A stretch of 64,000 nt of DNA from NCBI RefSeq assembly GCF_009765995.1, contig NZ_LMUI01000047.1:62001-126000 (forward strand), written 5' to 3'. Positions 25,874 through 38,154 of this stretch are shown one piece after another (within the stretch, counting starts at the first letter, position 1; each line of letters begins with the position of its first letter). The notes under the pieces are model-generated. The model was given only the letters and a program-made list of their open reading frames with translations. It ran no database searches and had not been told where the DNA came from. Position numbers and translations under genes: made by a program. This stretch comes from Methylocapsa sp. S129 (GTDB lineage: Bacteria > Pseudomonadota > Alphaproteobacteria > Rhizobiales > Beijerinckiaceae).

Positions 25874-27541
25874 CTAGACCTCGACGACGAGCACATGCAC
25901 CGCCGGCTTCTTGCCCCAGGCGGCATTGACCGCATTGCGCACCGCCTTTTCGATCGCATTGGAAACCGCATCGGCGTCGCGACGCTTACCGCGGGGCAGG
26001 CTCTCGAACGTCTCGAAAATCGCGGCGTCGATGACTTCATCCATGCCGGCGCCCTGGCGCGTGCGATTGGGCAGGCCCGCGATCAGGACATCGGGGTCGC
26101 CCGCCAGATCGCCTTTGGCCGACAACCCGAGCGCGATGGTGACGATTCCGGTGAACGACAGTTTGCGGCGCTGGGCGACGCAATCATCGCCCGCCGCCAG
26201 CAGGATGTCGCCATCCTTATAGAGCCGCCCATGATCGACCTGCCCGATAATTCCCGCCTGGCCGGCGGCCAGCAAGACGATGTCGCCGTTCAACGCGCGC
26301 ACGACCTCGGAGACGCCCTGGGCGCGGGCGAAAGTCGCATGTTCGGACAGATGCACCGCCTCGCCATGCGCGGGAACAGCGATTTTGGGCCGCAGCCACG
26401 CATACATTTTCGCCAGTTCGGCGCGGCGCGGATGGCCCGACACATGGACGAGCTGGGTGCGGTCGGTGACGACCTCGATGCCTTGCGCGACAAGGCCGTT
26501 GACGATGGCGCCGACCGCCTTTTCATTGCCCGGAATCGTGCGCGAAGAGAAGACGACGATGTCGCCCGGCGCCAAAGTGGCGGTGGGGTGCTCGTCCTCG
26601 GCGATGCGCGCCAACGCGGCGCGCGGCTCGCCCTGGCTGCCCGTCGCCAAAGCGAGGACCTGGCTGCGCGGAATGCGGTCGAAATGATCCTGGCCCAGGA
26701 ACGCCGGCAGACCGTCGAGATAGCCGCATTCGCGCGCCACCGCGAGCACGCGCTCCATCGCGCGACCGATCACCATGACCTGCTTGCCATTGGCGAGCCC
26801 CGCTTCCGCCGCGGCGCGAAGGCGCGCGACATTCGAGGCGAAGGTGGTGATCACTACACGGCCCGACGCTTTGCCAACCAACGCCGACAGGTTGCGCGCG
26901 ACATCCGCCTCAGAAGGGCTTTCGCCTTCGCGCAGCACATTGGTCGAATCGCAGATCAACGCGAGGACACCTTCGTCGCCCAGAGCCCTGAGGCGCGCCT
27001 CGTCGGTCGGCTTGCCGACCAGCGGCGTCGCGTCGATCTTCCAGTCGCCGGTATGTACGATCAGCCCGGCCGGCGTGCGGATCGCGAGAGCGCAGCTCTC
27101 GGGAATCGAATGGGCGACGGCGATGAACTCCACATCGAAGGGGCCGATCGTCGCGTGGCCGCCCTGGGCGACGATTTCGAGCGGAATCTTCGGCGCGCCG
27201 GGCTCGTTCAGGCGCCGCGCCTCCAGCAATCCGGCGGCAAAGCGCGTCGCGTAGACCTTGACGCCAAGACGCGGCCAAAGCTCAGCCAAAGCGCCGATAT
27301 GATCCTCATGCGCATGGGTGATGATGATGCCGACGAGGTCCTTCTTGATCTTTTCGACGAATCTCACATCGGGCAAGATGAGGTCGACGCCGGGCAGGTC
27401 GTCACCCGCAAAGGCGACGCCGACATCGACGAGCAGCCATTTGCGCTTTTTGGCCGGCCCGAAGCCGTAGAGGGCGCAATTCATGCCGATCTCGCCAAGA
27501 CCGCCAAGCGGGGCGAAGACCAGTTCGTTCTGTTCAGTCAT
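25874..27541 (-). CDS. rnj: Ribonuclease J
   Basis: This 555-residue metallo-beta-lactamase/beta-CASP nuclease carries the HAHEDH metal motif at 76-81, PLGGLGEIGMNC at the N-terminus, and SGHPRRAELAKMYAWLRPKIAVPAHGE in the beta-CASP part. It has combined 5'-3' exo- and endoribonuclease activity in RNA maturation and decay. Length matches RNase J. It sits between birA (95-base gap) and mce. Confidence 0.93.
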   Translation of the reverse strand: MTEQNELVFAPLGGLGEIGMNCALYGFGPAKKRKWLLVDVGVAFAGDDLPGVDLILPDVRFVEKIKKDLVGIIITHAHEDHIGALAELWPRLGVKVYATRFAAGLLEARRLNEPGAPKIPLEIVAQGGHATIGPFDVEFIAVAHSIPESCALAIRTPAGLIVHTGDWKIDATPLVGKPTDEARLRALGDEGVLALICDSTNVLREGESPSEADVARNLSALVGKASGRVVITTFASNVARLRAAAEAGLANGKQVMVIGRAMERVLAVARECGYLDGLPAFLGQDHFDRIPRSQVLALATGSQGEPRAALARIAEDEHPTATLAPGDIVVFSSRTIPGNEKAVGAIVNGLVAQGIEVVTDRTQLVHVSGHPRRAELAKMYAWLRPKIAVPAHGEAVHLSEHATFARAQGVSEVVRALNGDIVLLAAGQAGIIGQVDHGRLYKDGDILLAAGDDCVAQRRKLSFTGIVTIALGLSAKGDLAGDPDVLIAGLPNRTRQGAGMDEVIDAAIFETFESLPRGKRRDADAVSNAIEKAVRNAVNAAWGKKPAVHVLVVEV

Positions 27542-27636
27542 TAATCCGATGCTTTCTTAAAATGATTTGGATCGTCGTATGTGTTGGTGTGCTGGCGCGA
27601 ACCCGCGCCCGTTTCGCCGGAAAAAGCAACCGCTTT

Positions 27637-28425
27637 CTAACCGCCGGCGCCTTCCTTGATCAGGAATAGATCGCCGGCCTCGACAGCCTCAAGGCCGTTT
27701 GCGCCGCGCAGGACGAGGCGGCCCTGTTCGTCCAAGGTCTCGAACGCGCCTTCACGCGAGCCTTGCGCGCCCGCGATGCGGATGGGGCCGCCAAGACCGG
27801 CGGCATGCGTCAGCCATTGCGCGCGGATCGCAGCAAAACCCGCGCCGCAGCGCCATAGGGCCAAGGCTTCAACAAAGCAAGGCGCGAGGCGCGCGAACAG
27901 ATTTTCGGCGGAGATTGCACGGCCAAGAGCGTTGGAGAGATGGTCGGTGGCATAGGCCAGGCCCGTTGGCGCGCTCGTGCAATTGACGCCGATTCCGACG
28001 ATGCAGGCGAGCCTTCCGTCGCCAAGCGCGACGCCCTCGACGAGAAGACCGGCGAGCTTGGCGCCGCGCCAGACAAGGTCATTGGGCCATTTCAGCCTGA
28101 CTTCGTCGCCGGCTCCGAGTTCATCGAGCGCGCGACGCAATGCGACCCCTGCGACAAAACCGATCTGCGCGGCGATCGCGACCGGCGAGGGATCGATCAG
28201 CAAGGCGCTCGCATAGAGATTGCCGGGCGGCGACGTCCAGACGCGCCCGCGGCGGCCCCTGCCCTGCGTCTGTTCGCGCGCGATAATCCACAAGCGCCCG
28301 GCATCGCCATCCAGCGCGCGCCGCCGCGCTTCGTCATTAGTCGAGCCTGTGCTCGCCAGGCGCTCGACGCGCCAGTCTGATGCGAGATTCTGCGTCGTTT
28401 CGTCCAATGCGTCGCTGTCTCTCAA
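27637..28425 (-). CDS. birA: Biotin--[acetyl-CoA-carboxylase] ligase
   Basis: The 262-residue enzyme attaches biotin to carboxylases through biotinyl-AMP. Motifs are [13 protein letters not shown], the adenylate loop [19 protein letters not shown] and [19 protein letters not shown]. There is no N-terminal HTH, so it is the non-regulatory type. The frame begins with TTG overlapping the nuoN stop (TTGA), implying coupling to the nuo operon; I see no alternative ATG. Confidence 0.9.
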   Translation of the reverse strand: MRDSDALDETTQNLASDWRVERLASTGSTNDEARRRALDGDAGRLWIIAREQTQGRGRRGRVWTSPPGNLYASALLIDPSPVAIAAQIGFVAGVALRRALDELGAGDEVRLKWPNDLVWRGAKLAGLLVEGVALGDGRLACIVGIGVNCTSAPTGLAYATDHLSNALGRAISAENLFARLAPCFVEALALWRCGAGFAAIRAQWLTHAAGLGGPIRIAGAQGSREGAFETLDEQGRLVLRGANGLEAVEAGDLFLIKEGAGG

Positions 28426-29855
28426 AACAGCGACTTGGCCGCAGCCATGGCGGCGTCGGTCAGCGGAGCCGGCGCTATGGCGTAGAAAATAATCAGCGCC
28501 GTCGACAGCGCGAGCACCACGCGCGCCGCGATTCCGGCCTGATCAAACGCCTTGGCCGGCTCGTCGAAATACATGATCTTGACGATGCGCAAATAGTAGA
28601 AGGCGCCAACCACGCTGCACAGCACGCCGATCACGGCGAGCGCGAAAAGATTGGCCTCGATCGCCGCGGCAAAGACATAGAATTTGGCGAAGAATCCGGC
28701 GAGCGGCGGAATGCCGGCCAGCGAGAACATCATGGCGCCGAGGAAAAACGCCATCGGCCCGTTGGTGCGGGCAAGCCCCGCCAGATCGGCGATATTCTCG
28801 ACATAATGGCCGTCGCGCTGCATCGACAGGATGGCGGCGAAAGTTCCCAGCGTCATCAGGAGATAGATGGACATGTAGATGATCACGCCATGCACGCCAT
28901 CGGTGGTGCCCGCCGCCAGCCCAACCAAAGCAAAACCCATATGGCCGATCGACGAATAGGCCATCAGACGCTTGATATTGGTCTGGCCGATGGCGGCGAA
29001 AGAGCCCAACGCCATCGAGGCGATGGAGATGAATACGATCACCTGGCGCCACTCGCCTTCAACGCCGGGGAACGCTGTCGTGACGACGCGCACCAGCACC
29101 GCCATCGCGGCCATTTTCGGGGCCGAAGCGAAAAAGGCGGTGACCGGCGTCGGCGCGCCCTCATAGACGTCAGGCGTCCACATATGGAACGGCACGGCCG
29201 AAATCTTAAAGGCGAGGCCGGCCAGCAGAAAGACCAGGCCGAAGATGACGCCAAGGCTCGCCTGGCCATGAATCGCGACCGCGACGCCAGCGAACGAGAC
29301 CGTGCCGGCAAAGCCATAGATCAGCGATGCGCCATAGAGCAGCATGCCGGAGGACAAGGCGCCGAGCACGAAATATTTGAGGCCGGCTTCGGAAGCCCGC
29401 GCATCGTCGCGGTGGTAGGCGGCCACGACATAAAGCGAAAGGCTCATCAATTCGAGGCCGAGATAGAGCGCGATGAAATCGCTGGCCGAGATCAGCATCA
29501 TCATGCCGAGCGTCGCCAGAAGAATGAGGATCGGGAACTCGAAACCAGCGATCTTTTCCTTGCGCATGAAATCGACCGACAGCACGAGCGTGACGAGCGA
29601 GCCGATCAGCGCGAGCGCCTTCATGAACCGGCTGAACGCGTCATCCGTGAAGGCGCCGTAGAAAGTGACGCCTTTCGATCCGTGATTGGCGATGAGCACG
29701 ATCAGCACGACGCCGAGCAAGGCCACGGCGATTTCGGTCACCATCCAGACCGAACGCTCGCCGCGCAGCGCGCCCAACAACACAAGCGCCAATATGCCGC
29801 CCGCCAGAATAAATTCCGGCAGAACCGTCGGCAGAGACAAGGCCGTCACATTCAT
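28422..29855 (-). CDS. nuoN: NADH-quinone oxidoreductase subunit N
   Basis: This 477-residue antiporter-like subunit of complex I is in the proton-pumping membrane arm. It is highly hydrophobic throughout, with the family motifs [32 protein letters not shown] and [17 protein letters not shown]. The last gene of the nuo set, it follows nuoM by 11 bases and overlaps birA. A large open frame exists on the opposite strand but is a coding shadow. Confidence 0.97.
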   Translation of the reverse strand: MNVTALSLPTVLPEFILAGGILALVLLGALRGERSVWMVTEIAVALLGVVLIVLIANHGSKGVTFYGAFTDDAFSRFMKALALIGSLVTLVLSVDFMRKEKIAGFEFPILILLATLGMMMLISASDFIALYLGLELMSLSLYVVAAYHRDDARASEAGLKYFVLGALSSGMLLYGASLIYGFAGTVSFAGVAVAIHGQASLGVIFGLVFLLAGLAFKISAVPFHMWTPDVYEGAPTPVTAFFASAPKMAAMAVLVRVVTTAFPGVEGEWRQVIVFISIASMALGSFAAIGQTNIKRLMAYSSIGHMGFALVGLAAGTTDGVHGVIIYMSIYLLMTLGTFAAILSMQRDGHYVENIADLAGLARTNGPMAFFLGAMMFSLAGIPPLAGFFAKFYVFAAAIEANLFALAVIGVLCSVVGAFYYLRIVKIMYFDEPAKAFDQAGIAARVVLALSTALIIFYAIAPAPLTDAAMAAAKSLF

Positions 29856-29866
29856 ATCCAGAACCC

Positions 29867-31369
29867 CTAGAGCCCGGCTGTTTTGGTCAAAGCAAGCGCC
29901 TGATCGAAGCCCTTGATCAGAGCTTCGGCGGAAGCGGCGCTGGCGTCGATGATCGGTTGCGGATGCACACCGTAATAAAGCGTCAGCACGACGAGTGGCG
30001 CCAGAATGACGATCTCGCGCATCGACAGATCGGCGATACCGGTCAGATTGGGCTTGTCGATGACGCCAAAGATGATGCGCCGATAGAGATAGAGCGCATA
30101 GGCCGCCGACAGGATGACGCCTGTCGTCGCCAGCAGCGCGACCCAGCTATTGACCTGGAAAGTCCCGATCAGGGTCAGGAATTCGCCGACAAAACCCGAA
30201 GTGCCCGGCAGGCCGACATTGGCCAAGGTGAAGATCATCAGCGCGACGGCGTAGCGCGGCATGCGCTGCACGAGCCCGCCATAGGCCGAGATTTCGCGCG
30301 TATGCATCCGGTCGTAGACGACGCCGACGCAAAGGAACAAAGCGCCCGACACCAGACCATGCGAGACCATCTGGAAGACCGCGCCCTCCACCCCCTGCGC
30401 CGTCATGGCGAACAGCCCCATCGTCACGAAGCCCATATGGGCGACGGAGGAATAGGCGATCAGCTTCTTCATGTCGGTCTGAACAAGGGCGACCAGCGAG
30501 GTGTAGATGATCGCGACGATCGAAAGGGCGAAGACCAGCGGCGCGAAATATTGCGAGGCGTCCGGAAACATCGGCAGCGAGAAGCGGATGAAACCGTAGC
30601 CGCCCATCTTCAGGAGAATGCCCGCCAGGATCACCGAGCCGGCGGTCGGCGCCTCGACATGCGCGTCCGGCAACCAGGTATGGACCGGCCACATCGGCAT
30701 TTTGACCGCGAAGGACGCAAAGAACGCGAGCCACAGATATTTCTGCATGCCCAGCGGGAAATCGGTGTGCAGGAGGACGGTGATGTCGGTCGTCTTGGCG
30801 TACCAATACATCGCCATGATCGCCAGCAGCATCAGCAGCGAGCCGAGCAAGGTGTAGAGGAAGAATTTGAACGCGGCATAGACGCGCCGCTTGCCGCCCC
30901 AGATGCCGATGATGAGGAACATCGGGATCAGGCCGCCCTCGAAGAACAGATAGAACAGCAGGAGATCGAGCGCCTCGAAGACGCCGATCATCAGCGTCTC
31001 CAGCACGAGGAAGGCGATCATATATTCCTTGACGCGGGTCGTGATCGACAGCCACGAAGCGCCGATGCAGAACGGCATCAGGAAGGTCGTCAGCAGCACG
31101 AAGGGCATCGACAGGCCGTCGACGCCGAGCTTGTAGGTGATCGCCTGGCTAAACCAGGCGCGCTGCTCGACAAGCTGGAAGCCCGCCACGCTGGTGTTGA
31201 AGTCCGCCCAGGCCCACAGCGACAGCAGGAAGGTTACGATCGTCGTCCACAGCGCGATCCAACGCGCGTTGTTGTTCGTCGCCTCGTCATCGCCGCGCAG
31301 CAGCAGCAGGCAGACGACGCCGACGATCGGCAGGATCAACAGGCCGGAGAGGATTCCAAAGCCGAACAT
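29867..31369 (-). CDS. nuoM: NADH-quinone oxidoreductase subunit M
   Basis: This 500-residue antiporter-like membrane subunit carries FFIGASW-like and [37 protein letters not shown] and [19 protein letters not shown] segments. The start is at 31369, where the ATG shares one base with the nuoL stop (TGATG). An upstream in-frame start at 31396 would run into nuoL and add polar residues before the first membrane helix. It contributes one proton channel of complex I. Confidence 0.96.
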   Translation of the reverse strand: MFGFGILSGLLILPIVGVVCLLLLRGDDEATNNNARWIALWTTIVTFLLSLWAWADFNTSVAGFQLVEQRAWFSQAITYKLGVDGLSMPFVLLTTFLMPFCIGASWLSITTRVKEYMIAFLVLETLMIGVFEALDLLLFYLFFEGGLIPMFLIIGIWGGKRRVYAAFKFFLYTLLGSLLMLLAIMAMYWYAKTTDITVLLHTDFPLGMQKYLWLAFFASFAVKMPMWPVHTWLPDAHVEAPTAGSVILAGILLKMGGYGFIRFSLPMFPDASQYFAPLVFALSIVAIIYTSLVALVQTDMKKLIAYSSVAHMGFVTMGLFAMTAQGVEGAVFQMVSHGLVSGALFLCVGVVYDRMHTREISAYGGLVQRMPRYAVALMIFTLANVGLPGTSGFVGEFLTLIGTFQVNSWVALLATTGVILSAAYALYLYRRIIFGVIDKPNLTGIADLSMREIVILAPLVVLTLYYGVHPQPIIDASAASAEALIKGFDQALALTKTAGL

Positions 31370-33390
31370 CAGCGGATTCCCCCGATCAGAAACCACGTGA
31401 CGAAGGCCGCGCCGCCGATCAGCATTGCAAAGGCGTAGTGATAGATGTAGCCGCTCTGCAGCTTCACCACATTGCGCGCGCCGTCGAGGACGCGCGCTGA
31501 AACGCCGTCAGGCCCGAGCCCGTCGATGATGAAGCCGTCGCCGCCCTTCCAGAACAGGTTGCCGATCCAGAAGGCCGGGCGCACGAACAGGAAGTCGTAG
31601 AACTCGTCGAAATACCATTTGTTGAGCAGGAAGCGGTAGAGGATCGGATTGGCCGCGGCCAAAGCGCGCGGCGCGGCGGGTTGGACGATATACATGAAAT
31701 AGGCGAGCCCAAAGCCGCCCAGCATCATCAGCGTCGGCAGCAGCGACACCAGCCAGGGCGCGGTTTCCATCTCTTCCAAGATTTTATTGTCGGGCCCGAG
31801 GAACAAAGCACCCTTCCAGAAGCCTTCGAAGCCGCCGCCGATGAAGACATGGCGGAAGGCAAGGCCGGCAATGACGGCGCCGAGCGCCAACACCGCCAAC
31901 GGAACGAGCATCACCTGCGGCGATTCATGCGGCGTATGGTCGTGGCCGTGATCGTCGTGGGCATGGTCGTCGGCCGCGGCATGGCCATGATCGTCGGCCC
32001 CATGCGCGTCGCTCATCGAGCGGCGCTCACCAAAGAACGTCATGAAAATCAAACGCCAGGAATAGAACGAGGTGAAACCCGCCGCGATGACGACACAGAG
32101 GAAAGCATAAACGGCGCCGGGGCGCTGCGAGGCATAGGCCGCCTCGATGATCGCATCCTTCGAGACGAAGCCGGCAAAGCCGATCGAGGTGAAGGGGATG
32201 CCGACGCCGGTCAGCGCCAGCGTGCCGATCAGCATCATCCAATAGGTGAAGGGGATGTCTTTGCGCAGGCCGCCCATATTGCGCATGTCCTGCTCGTGAT
32301 GCATCGCATGGATGACCGAACCGGCGCCAAGGAACAGCAAGGCTTTGAAGAAGGCGTGGGTGAACAGGTGGAATATGCCGAGGCTGTAGCCGCCGACGCC
32401 GAGGCCGACGAACATATAGCCGAGCTGCGAGCAGGTGGAATAGGCGATGACGCGCTTGATGTCGTTCTGCACGAGGCCGACGGTCGCCGCAAAAAACGCC
32501 GTCGTTCCCCCGACAATGGTCACGACGCTGAGCGCCACCGGCGCCAGATCGAATAGAGGCGACAGACGCGCCACCATGAACACGCCGGCCGTCACCATGG
32601 TAGCGGCGTGGATGAGCGCGGAAACGGGCGTCGGGCCCTCCATCGCGTCCGGCAGCCAGGTGTGCAGCAGGAACTGCGCCGACTTGCCCATCGCGCCCAT
32701 GAACAGCAGCAGGCAGGTGATGGTCAGCGCATCGAAATCCGCGCCGAAAACATGGATCGTCTTGCCGGCGATAGCGGGCGCGGCGCCGAACACCGCGTCG
32801 AACGTCACCGAGCCGGTCAGCGTGAAGACAAGGAATATGCCGAGCGCGAAGCCAAAATCGCCGACGCGGTTGACGATGAACGCCTTGATCGCCGCGGCAT
32901 TGGCGGAAGGCCTGTCATACCAGAAGCCGATCAGCAGATAGGAGGCGAGACCGACGCCTTCCCAGCCGAAGAACATCTGGACGAGATTATCGGCCGTCAC
33001 CAGCATCAGCATGGCGAAGGTGAATAGCGAGAGATAGGCGAAGAAGCGCGGCCGCGCCGGATCCTCCGCCATATAGCCGATCGAATAGACATGGACGAGG
33101 AACGAAACGGTCGTCACCACGACGAGCATGACGACGGTCAGCGTATCCACCCGCAAAGCCCATGCGACCGCGAGCTTGCCCGAGGTCATCCAGTTGGCGA
33201 TATCGATGACCTGCGCATGATCGTCATGGCCGAACACGCCGACCATGAAAAAGGCGATCCAGGAGAGAAACGCGCAAAGTCCGAGCGGAATCGTCGTGAC
33301 GAGTTCGGCATTGCGGTCGCCAATCTGGCGGCCGAACAGGCCGGCGATCAGAAAGCCGAGAAGGGGAAGAAAGACGATCAGATGATACAT
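31369..33390 (-). CDS. nuoL: NADH-quinone oxidoreductase subunit L
   Basis: This 673-residue subunit is the most distal antiporter-like part of the membrane arm, with the long lateral helix at its C-terminus. Motifs include [49 protein letters not shown] and [18 protein letters not shown]. It is about 60 residues longer than the E. coli protein. Part of that is a His/Asp-rich loop of about 30 residues (458-489, nucleotides 31925-32016). It follows nuoK by seven bases. Confidence 0.97.
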   Translation of the reverse strand: MYHLIVFLPLLGFLIAGLFGRQIGDRNAELVTTIPLGLCAFLSWIAFFMVGVFGHDDHAQVIDIANWMTSGKLAVAWALRVDTLTVVMLVVVTTVSFLVHVYSIGYMAEDPARPRFFAYLSLFTFAMLMLVTADNLVQMFFGWEGVGLASYLLIGFWYDRPSANAAAIKAFIVNRVGDFGFALGIFLVFTLTGSVTFDAVFGAAPAIAGKTIHVFGADFDALTITCLLLFMGAMGKSAQFLLHTWLPDAMEGPTPVSALIHAATMVTAGVFMVARLSPLFDLAPVALSVVTIVGGTTAFFAATVGLVQNDIKRVIAYSTCSQLGYMFVGLGVGGYSLGIFHLFTHAFFKALLFLGAGSVIHAMHHEQDMRNMGGLRKDIPFTYWMMLIGTLALTGVGIPFTSIGFAGFVSKDAIIEAAYASQRPGAVYAFLCVVIAAGFTSFYSWRLIFMTFFGERRSMSDAHGADDHGHAAADDHAHDDHGHDHTPHESPQVMLVPLAVLALGAVIAGLAFRHVFIGGGFEGFWKGALFLGPDNKILEEMETAPWLVSLLPTLMMLGGFGLAYFMYIVQPAAPRALAAANPILYRFLLNKWYFDEFYDFLFVRPAFWIGNLFWKGGDGFIIDGLGPDGVSARVLDGARNVVKLQSGYIYHYAFAMLIGGAAFVTWFLIGGIR

Positions 33391-33397
33391 GCTCGTC

Positions 33398-33706
33398 TCA
33401 ACCCTTCAGCGCGTTGATGTCTTCAACCGCGATCGAGCCGCGATTGCGGTAATAGGCGACCAGGATCGCCAGGCCGATCGCCGCCTCCGCCGCCGCCACC
33501 GTCAGGATGAACAGCGCGAACACCTGCCCCGTCAGATCGCCGAAGCTCGTGGAGAAGGCGACGAGATTGATATTGACCGACAGCAGGATCAATTCGACCG
33601 ACATCAGAATGATAATGATGTTCTTGCGATTGAGAATGATGCCGGCGACGCCGATCGTGAACAGGATCGCCGCGAGCGTCAGATAATGCGAAAGGCCGAT
33701 GATCAT
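33398..33706 (-). CDS. nuoK: NADH-quinone oxidoreductase subunit K
   Basis: This 102-residue subunit has three membrane helices ([64 protein letters not shown]). The conserved glutamates in SVELIL and AAAEAAIG form part of the proton path. Length is standard. It lies between nuoJ and nuoL with very short gaps. Confidence 0.97.
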   Translation of the reverse strand: MIIGLSHYLTLAAILFTIGVAGIILNRKNIIIILMSVELILLSVNINLVAFSTSFGDLTGQVFALFILTVAAAEAAIGLAILVAYYRNRGSIAVEDINALKG

Positions 33707-33717
33707 GGGACCGCTCT

Positions 33718-34320
33718 CTAGATGCCGACGCGGGAAGGAACTTTGCGCACTTCGACGGCGGTGGCCGGATTGCGCGCGACCTGGATCGAAATATCCTGGC
33801 GCTTGACGCCGACGCGGTGGCGCAAGGTCAGAACGATCGCGCCGATCATCGCCGTCAGCAGGATCATCCCCGCCGCCTGGAAGAAGTAGAAATATTGGGT
33901 GTAGAGCACACGCCCGAGCGCCGTCGTATTGGCGATGGCGCCGGCCGGCGAAGCGGCGGCGGCCGCCGCCGTCGAGCGCGTCCAGCCGACCGCGACATAG
34001 CCAAGCTCGAACGCCACGAAGAGGGCGATCAGCGCGCCGATCGGCAGATATTGCAGGAAACCCTGTTTGAGTTCGGCGAAATCGACATCAAGCATCATGA
34101 CGACGAACAGGAACAAGACGGCGACGGCGCCGACATAGACGACTATCAGGATCATGCCGAGAAATTCGGCGCCCATCAGCAGGAACAGACCTGACGCGGC
34201 GACGAAGGAAAGGATCAGGAACAAGACGGAATGAACGGGATTACGGGCGAGAATCACCGCCAACGCCGAGACGATCAGCGTCGCGGAGAAAACCCAGAAG
34301 AATATCGCGTCGCCGTACAT
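33718..34320 (-). CDS. nuoJ: NADH-quinone oxidoreductase subunit J
   Basis: This 200-residue membrane subunit has about five helices, including the conserved [28 protein letters not shown] segment that contains the pi-bulge helix in homologues. AGGAG lies seven bases before the ATG. It is separated from nuoI by 173 bases filled by a palindromic repeat block, the largest gap in the operon apart from the S23 insert. Confidence 0.96.
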   Translation of the reverse strand: MYGDAIFFWVFSATLIVSALAVILARNPVHSVLFLILSFVAASGLFLLMGAEFLGMILIVVYVGAVAVLFLFVVMMLDVDFAELKQGFLQYLPIGALIALFVAFELGYVAVGWTRSTAAAAAASPAGAIANTTALGRVLYTQYFYFFQAAGMILLTAMIGAIVLTLRHRVGVKRQDISIQVARNPATAVEVRKVPSRVGI

Positions 34321-34337
34321 TTCAATCTCCTATTGTC

Positions 34338-34487
34338 CCTTCTCCCGTGAAACGGGAGAAGGTGGCGCCTTAGCCCGTCCTTCAGACGGGCGTCTCTCGA
34401 CGCCCTATGGCGCCGGATGAGGGCCTCTCCATGTTCGCGCCTTCCAGATAGGCCCTCACCCTACCCTCTCCCGCAAGCGGGAGAGGG
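34338..34487. repeat. Palindromic intergenic repeat block between nuoI and nuoJ
   Basis: Several perfect stems are packed in 150 bases: CCTTCTCCCGT/ACGGGAGAAGG (34338-34362), GCCCGTC/GACGGGC (34373-34391), overlapping GGGCGTC/GACGCCC, and CCCTCTCCCGC/GCGGGAGAGGG (34464-34487). The outer stems are variants of one unit. Such blocks are common between rhizobial genes; here it lies inside an operon and would be transcribed as a strongly folded RNA. Confidence 0.7.
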
Positions 34488-34493
34488 GCTCAT

Positions 34494-34988
34494 TCACCGA
34501 TAAGGCGCGTCCATCGCTATGTTGCGCGCGATCTCGCGCTCCCAGCGCGCGCCATTCTCCAAAAGCCGGTTCTTGTCGTAGAACAATTCCTCTCGCGTCT
34601 CGACCGCGAATTCGAAATTCGGCCCTTCGACGATCGCATCCACCGGGCACGCCTCCTGGCACATGCCGCAATAGATGCATTTGACCATATCGATGTCGTA
34701 GCGCGTCGTGCGCCTGGTGCCGTCGTTGCGCCGCGGCCCTGCTTCGATCGTAATCGCCTGAGCCGGGCAGATCGCCTCGCAGAGTTTGCAGGCGATGCAG
34801 CGCTCTTCGCCATTGGGATAGCGGCGCAAGGCGTGCTCGCCGCGGAACCGGGGCGACAGCGGCCCTTTCTCATGGGGATAGTTCAGCGTCGCCTTAGGCT
34901 TGAACATATAGCGCAAGGACAGCGCCAATGCCGAGACGAACTCCCCCAGAAAGAGCGATCGCGCGGCCTGATCCAGTTTCATCGCCAT
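34494..34988 (-). CDS. nuoI: NADH-quinone oxidoreductase subunit I
   Basis: This 164-residue ferredoxin-like subunit holds the two [4Fe-4S] clusters N6a and N6b. Both motifs are complete: [12 protein letters not shown] and [12 protein letters not shown]. An N-terminal amphipathic segment contacts the membrane arm. AGGA lies seven bases before the first ATG, favouring it over the Met two codons later. It follows nuoH by nine bases. Confidence 0.97.
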   Translation of the reverse strand: MAMKLDQAARSLFLGEFVSALALSLRYMFKPKATLNYPHEKGPLSPRFRGEHALRRYPNGEERCIACKLCEAICPAQAITIEAGPRRNDGTRRTTRYDIDMVKCIYCGMCQEACPVDAIVEGPNFEFAVETREELFYDKNRLLENGARWEREIARNIAMDAPYR

Positions 34989-34997
34989 CTGATCTTC

Positions 34998-36020
34998 CTA
35001 GTGGTGAACGCCCCAGCCGGTCGCCTCCAGCACGCCGGCGACCAGAACGACCATGAACAGCGAAATCGGCAGGAAGACTTTCCAGCCGAGCCGCATCAAT
35101 TGGTCGTAGCGGTAACGCGGCACGAAGGCTTTGACCATCGCGAACATGAAAACGACGAAGGATACTTTCAGCACGAACCAGATCGCGCCCGGAATCCAGG
35201 TGAAGGGCGCGAACGGAATGGGCGACAGCCAGCCGCCCAGGAACAGCACGGTCGTCATCGCGCACATCGTCAGGATCGCGATATATTCGCCGAGGAAAAA
35301 CAAGAGGAACGGCGTCGCTGAATATTCCACGGCATAGCCGGCGACCAGTTCCGACTCCGCCTCGACGAGATCGAAGGGCGGCCGGTTGGTTTCGGCGAGC
35401 GCCGAAACGAAGAAAATGATGAACATCGGGAACAAGGGCAGCCAATACCAGCCGAAAATGCCCAGCCTGGTGTCCTGCGCGTTGACGATGTCGGTCAGGT
35501 TCAGCGATCCCGCGCAAAGCAAAACCGTGATGATGACAAAACCGATCGAGACTTCATAGGACACCATCTGAGCGGCCGAACGCAAAGCCGCCAGGAACGG
35601 ATATTTCGAATTCGACGACCAGCCGGCCATGATGATGCCGTAGACGCCGAGCGAGGAGATCGCGAAGAGATAGAGGACGCCGACATTGATATTGCCGATC
35701 GCCCAACCCGAACTGATCGGAATCACCGCCCAGGCCGACAGTGCGAGAACGGCGGTGACCAAAGGCGCCAGCAGAAACACGCCCTTGTTGGCGCCGGCCG
35801 GAATGATCGGCTCCTTCAGCACGAATTTGAGGAGATCGGCGAAGCTCTGCAGCAGTCCCCAAGGCCCGACCACATTGGGCCCGCGACGCAATTGCACCGA
35901 CGCCCAGATCTTGCGCTCGGCATAGAGCACATAGGCGGTGTAGATCAGCAGGACGACGAGCAACACGACGCTTTTCAGCGCGGAAACCAAGATCGGCCAT
36001 AGCCAGCCAGCATCCAACAT
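34998..36020 (-). CDS. nuoH: NADH-quinone oxidoreductase subunit H
   Basis: This 340-residue membrane subunit joins the membrane and peripheral arms and forms the quinone chamber. Family motifs are [55 protein letters not shown] and [12 protein letters not shown]. It lies three bases after nuoG. Confidence 0.97.
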   Translation of the reverse strand: MLDAGWLWPILVSALKSVVLLVVLLIYTAYVLYAERKIWASVQLRRGPNVVGPWGLLQSFADLLKFVLKEPIIPAGANKGVFLLAPLVTAVLALSAWAVIPISSGWAIGNINVGVLYLFAISSLGVYGIIMAGWSSNSKYPFLAALRSAAQMVSYEVSIGFVIITVLLCAGSLNLTDIVNAQDTRLGIFGWYWLPLFPMFIIFFVSALAETNRPPFDLVEAESELVAGYAVEYSATPFLLFFLGEYIAILTMCAMTTVLFLGGWLSPIPFAPFTWIPGAIWFVLKVSFVVFMFAMVKAFVPRYRYDQLMRLGWKVFLPISLFMVVLVAGVLEATGWGVHH

Positions 36021-36023
36021 CGG

Positions 36024-38084
36024 CTACTCCGCGGCCTGAAGATGACGCGCCTGAGCCAAGGCCGAACATTCGGCCATGGTCTTGGAGGCGCGCGCAATGG
36101 GGTTGGTCAGATAGAAATCGGCGATCGTCGTGACCAGCGGCGCCTTGTCGAGCGCACCGCCGATCGCCGCCAGCGCCGCGAAATCAGCCTGCGCCGGCTC
36201 GATCTCGTCGAGCTTGGCCAGATGCGGGTGGGCGGCGTTGAGCGCGGCGCGAAGCTGGCTCAAGGAGTCGAAGGGCAGTTTGGCGCCGAGCGCATCGGAC
36301 AGAGCGCGCAGGATCGCCCAATCCTCGCGCGCATCGCCGGGCGGGAAAGTCGCGCGCTCGGCAAATTGCGGACGCCCCTCGGTATTGACGTAGACGCCGG
36401 TCTTTTCGGGATAGGCGGCGCCGGGCAGGATCACATCGGCGCGATGCGCGCCGCGATCGCCATGCGTGCCGATATAGACGACGAAGGCGCCGGACGCGAT
36501 GTCGATCTCGTCGGCGCCCAGATTGAAGAGCAGGTCGAGGCCGCCCGCCTTGGCCATCGCCGAGACGTCGAGACCGCCCTGCCCCGGCGTGAAGCCAAGA
36601 TCGAGGCCGCCGACGCGGGAAGCCGCGCTATGCAGGATGTTGAAGCCGTTCCAGCCGTCCTTGACGACGCCGAGCGACAAAGCCGCCTTGGCGGCGAGCG
36701 ACAGAACCGCCTCGCCATCGGGCCGCGCAAAGGCGCCGGCGCCCAGGATGAACATCGGCTTGGCCTTGTCGGCGGGTGGATGATCGGCGAAGGCGGCGAG
36801 CGATTCCGGCCCGGCGCCGAGGTAATTATACGGGTAGGTGAGATCGAGTTTCTGGCCGACGACGCCGATCAGGCAATTGCCCTTCAGCCAGCGCTTGCGG
36901 ATGCGCGCGTTGAGCACCGGCGCCTCGATGCGCGGATTGGCGCCGATGATCATGATCGCATCGGCCTCGTCGATGCCGGCGATCGTCGAATTGAAGAGAT
37001 AGGAGGCGCGGCCGAACTTCGGATCGAGCCTGGAGCCGTCCTGCCGGCAGTCGATATTGGCGACGCCCAGCTTATCCATCAGCGCTTTCAGCGCGAACAT
37101 TTCCTCGACGCTCGCCAGATCGCCCGCGATCGCCCCGATGCGCGCGGCGCTTGTCGCCTTGGCCTTGGCGGCGATCGCGGCGAAGACCTGCGGCCAGGTC
37201 GAGGGCGTCAGCTTGCCGTCGACGCGCAGGTAGGGACGATCGAGACGCTGCGTCTTGAGGCCGTCGGCGACATGGCGCGTCTTGTCGGAAATCCATTCCT
37301 CGTTGATCGCTTCGTTGATGCGCGGCAGGATGCGCACGACCTCGCGCCCGCGTGAATCGATGCGAATGGCCGAACCCAGGGCGTCCATCACATCGACGGA
37401 TTCGGTCTTGGACAATTCCCAGGGCCGGGCGTGAAATTCGTAGGGTTTGGCGGTCAAAGCGCCGACCGGACAGAGGTCGACGACATTGCCCTGCAGCTCG
37501 GACGTCATCGCCTTTTCGAGATAGGTGGTGATCTCCATATCCTCGCCGCGGCCGATCGCGCCAAGCTCGGAAACGCCGGCGACTTCCGTGGTGAAGCGCA
37601 CACAGCGCGTGCAATGGATGCAGCGGTTCATCGAAGTCTTGACCAGCGCGCCGATATATTTGTTTTCGACCGCGCGCTTGTTCTCGTGATAGCGCGAGGT
37701 GTCGACGCCATAGGCCATCGCCTGGTCCTGCAGATCGCATTCGCCGCCCTGGTCGCAGATCGGGCAGTCGAGCGGATGATTGATCAGCAGGAATTCCATC
37801 ACGCCTTCGCGCGCCTTGCGCGCCATCGGCGAATTGGTCTCGACCACCGGCGGCTCGCCCTTGGGACCGGGCCGCAAGTCGCGCACCGCCATCGCGCAAG
37901 ACGCGGTCGGCTTGGGCGGGCCGCCTTTCACCTCGACGAGGCACATGCGGCAATTGCCGGCGATCGATAGGCGCTCGTGGAAGCAGAAGCGCGGGATTTC
38001 GGCGCCCGCCGCCTCGCAAGCCTGCAGCAGCGTGTATTCCGCGGGGACGTCGAGCTCTTTGCCGTCGATGATGATCTTGGTCAT
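36024..38084 (-). CDS. nuoG: NADH-quinone oxidoreductase subunit G
   Basis: This 686-residue iron-sulfur subunit of the peripheral arm has an N-terminal [2Fe-2S] domain ([15 protein letters not shown]). The His/Cys-ligated and four-Cys [4Fe-4S] sites follow ([37 protein letters not shown]). The C-terminal molybdopterin-oxidoreductase-like domain is shorter than in E. coli, as is usual in alphaproteobacteria and mitochondria. It is separated from nuoF by an unrelated membrane-protein gene. Confidence 0.97.
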   Translation of the reverse strand: MTKIIIDGKELDVPAEYTLLQACEAAGAEIPRFCFHERLSIAGNCRMCLVEVKGGPPKPTASCAMAVRDLRPGPKGEPPVVETNSPMARKAREGVMEFLLINHPLDCPICDQGGECDLQDQAMAYGVDTSRYHENKRAVENKYIGALVKTSMNRCIHCTRCVRFTTEVAGVSELGAIGRGEDMEITTYLEKAMTSELQGNVVDLCPVGALTAKPYEFHARPWELSKTESVDVMDALGSAIRIDSRGREVVRILPRINEAINEEWISDKTRHVADGLKTQRLDRPYLRVDGKLTPSTWPQVFAAIAAKAKATSAARIGAIAGDLASVEEMFALKALMDKLGVANIDCRQDGSRLDPKFGRASYLFNSTIAGIDEADAIMIIGANPRIEAPVLNARIRKRWLKGNCLIGVVGQKLDLTYPYNYLGAGPESLAAFADHPPADKAKPMFILGAGAFARPDGEAVLSLAAKAALSLGVVKDGWNGFNILHSAASRVGGLDLGFTPGQGGLDVSAMAKAGGLDLLFNLGADEIDIASGAFVVYIGTHGDRGAHRADVILPGAAYPEKTGVYVNTEGRPQFAERATFPPGDAREDWAILRALSDALGAKLPFDSLSQLRAALNAAHPHLAKLDEIEPAQADFAALAAIGGALDKAPLVTTIADFYLTNPIARASKTMAECSALAQARHLQAAE

Positions 38085-38154
38085 TTGGCCTCTTCGAGCC
38101 TTGCTGCAACGACTTGCGTCGCTCGACGCGCCGCGGCGCTGGAAACGCCGATCG

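Noticed and set aside
25502-27544. Long plus-strand open frame (680 codons) opposite mce and rnj
   Set aside because: It spans two genes on the other strand and reads as an Arg/Asp/Gln-rich antisense translation.
28380-29870. Long plus-strand open frame (496 codons) opposite nuoN
   Set aside because: Antisense shadow of a GC-rich gene; composition is His/Arg/Asp-rich without any fold features, and nuoN is unambiguous.
29957-31438. Long plus-strand open frame (493 codons) opposite nuoM
   Set aside because: Antisense shadow with no domain features; nuoM covers the region.
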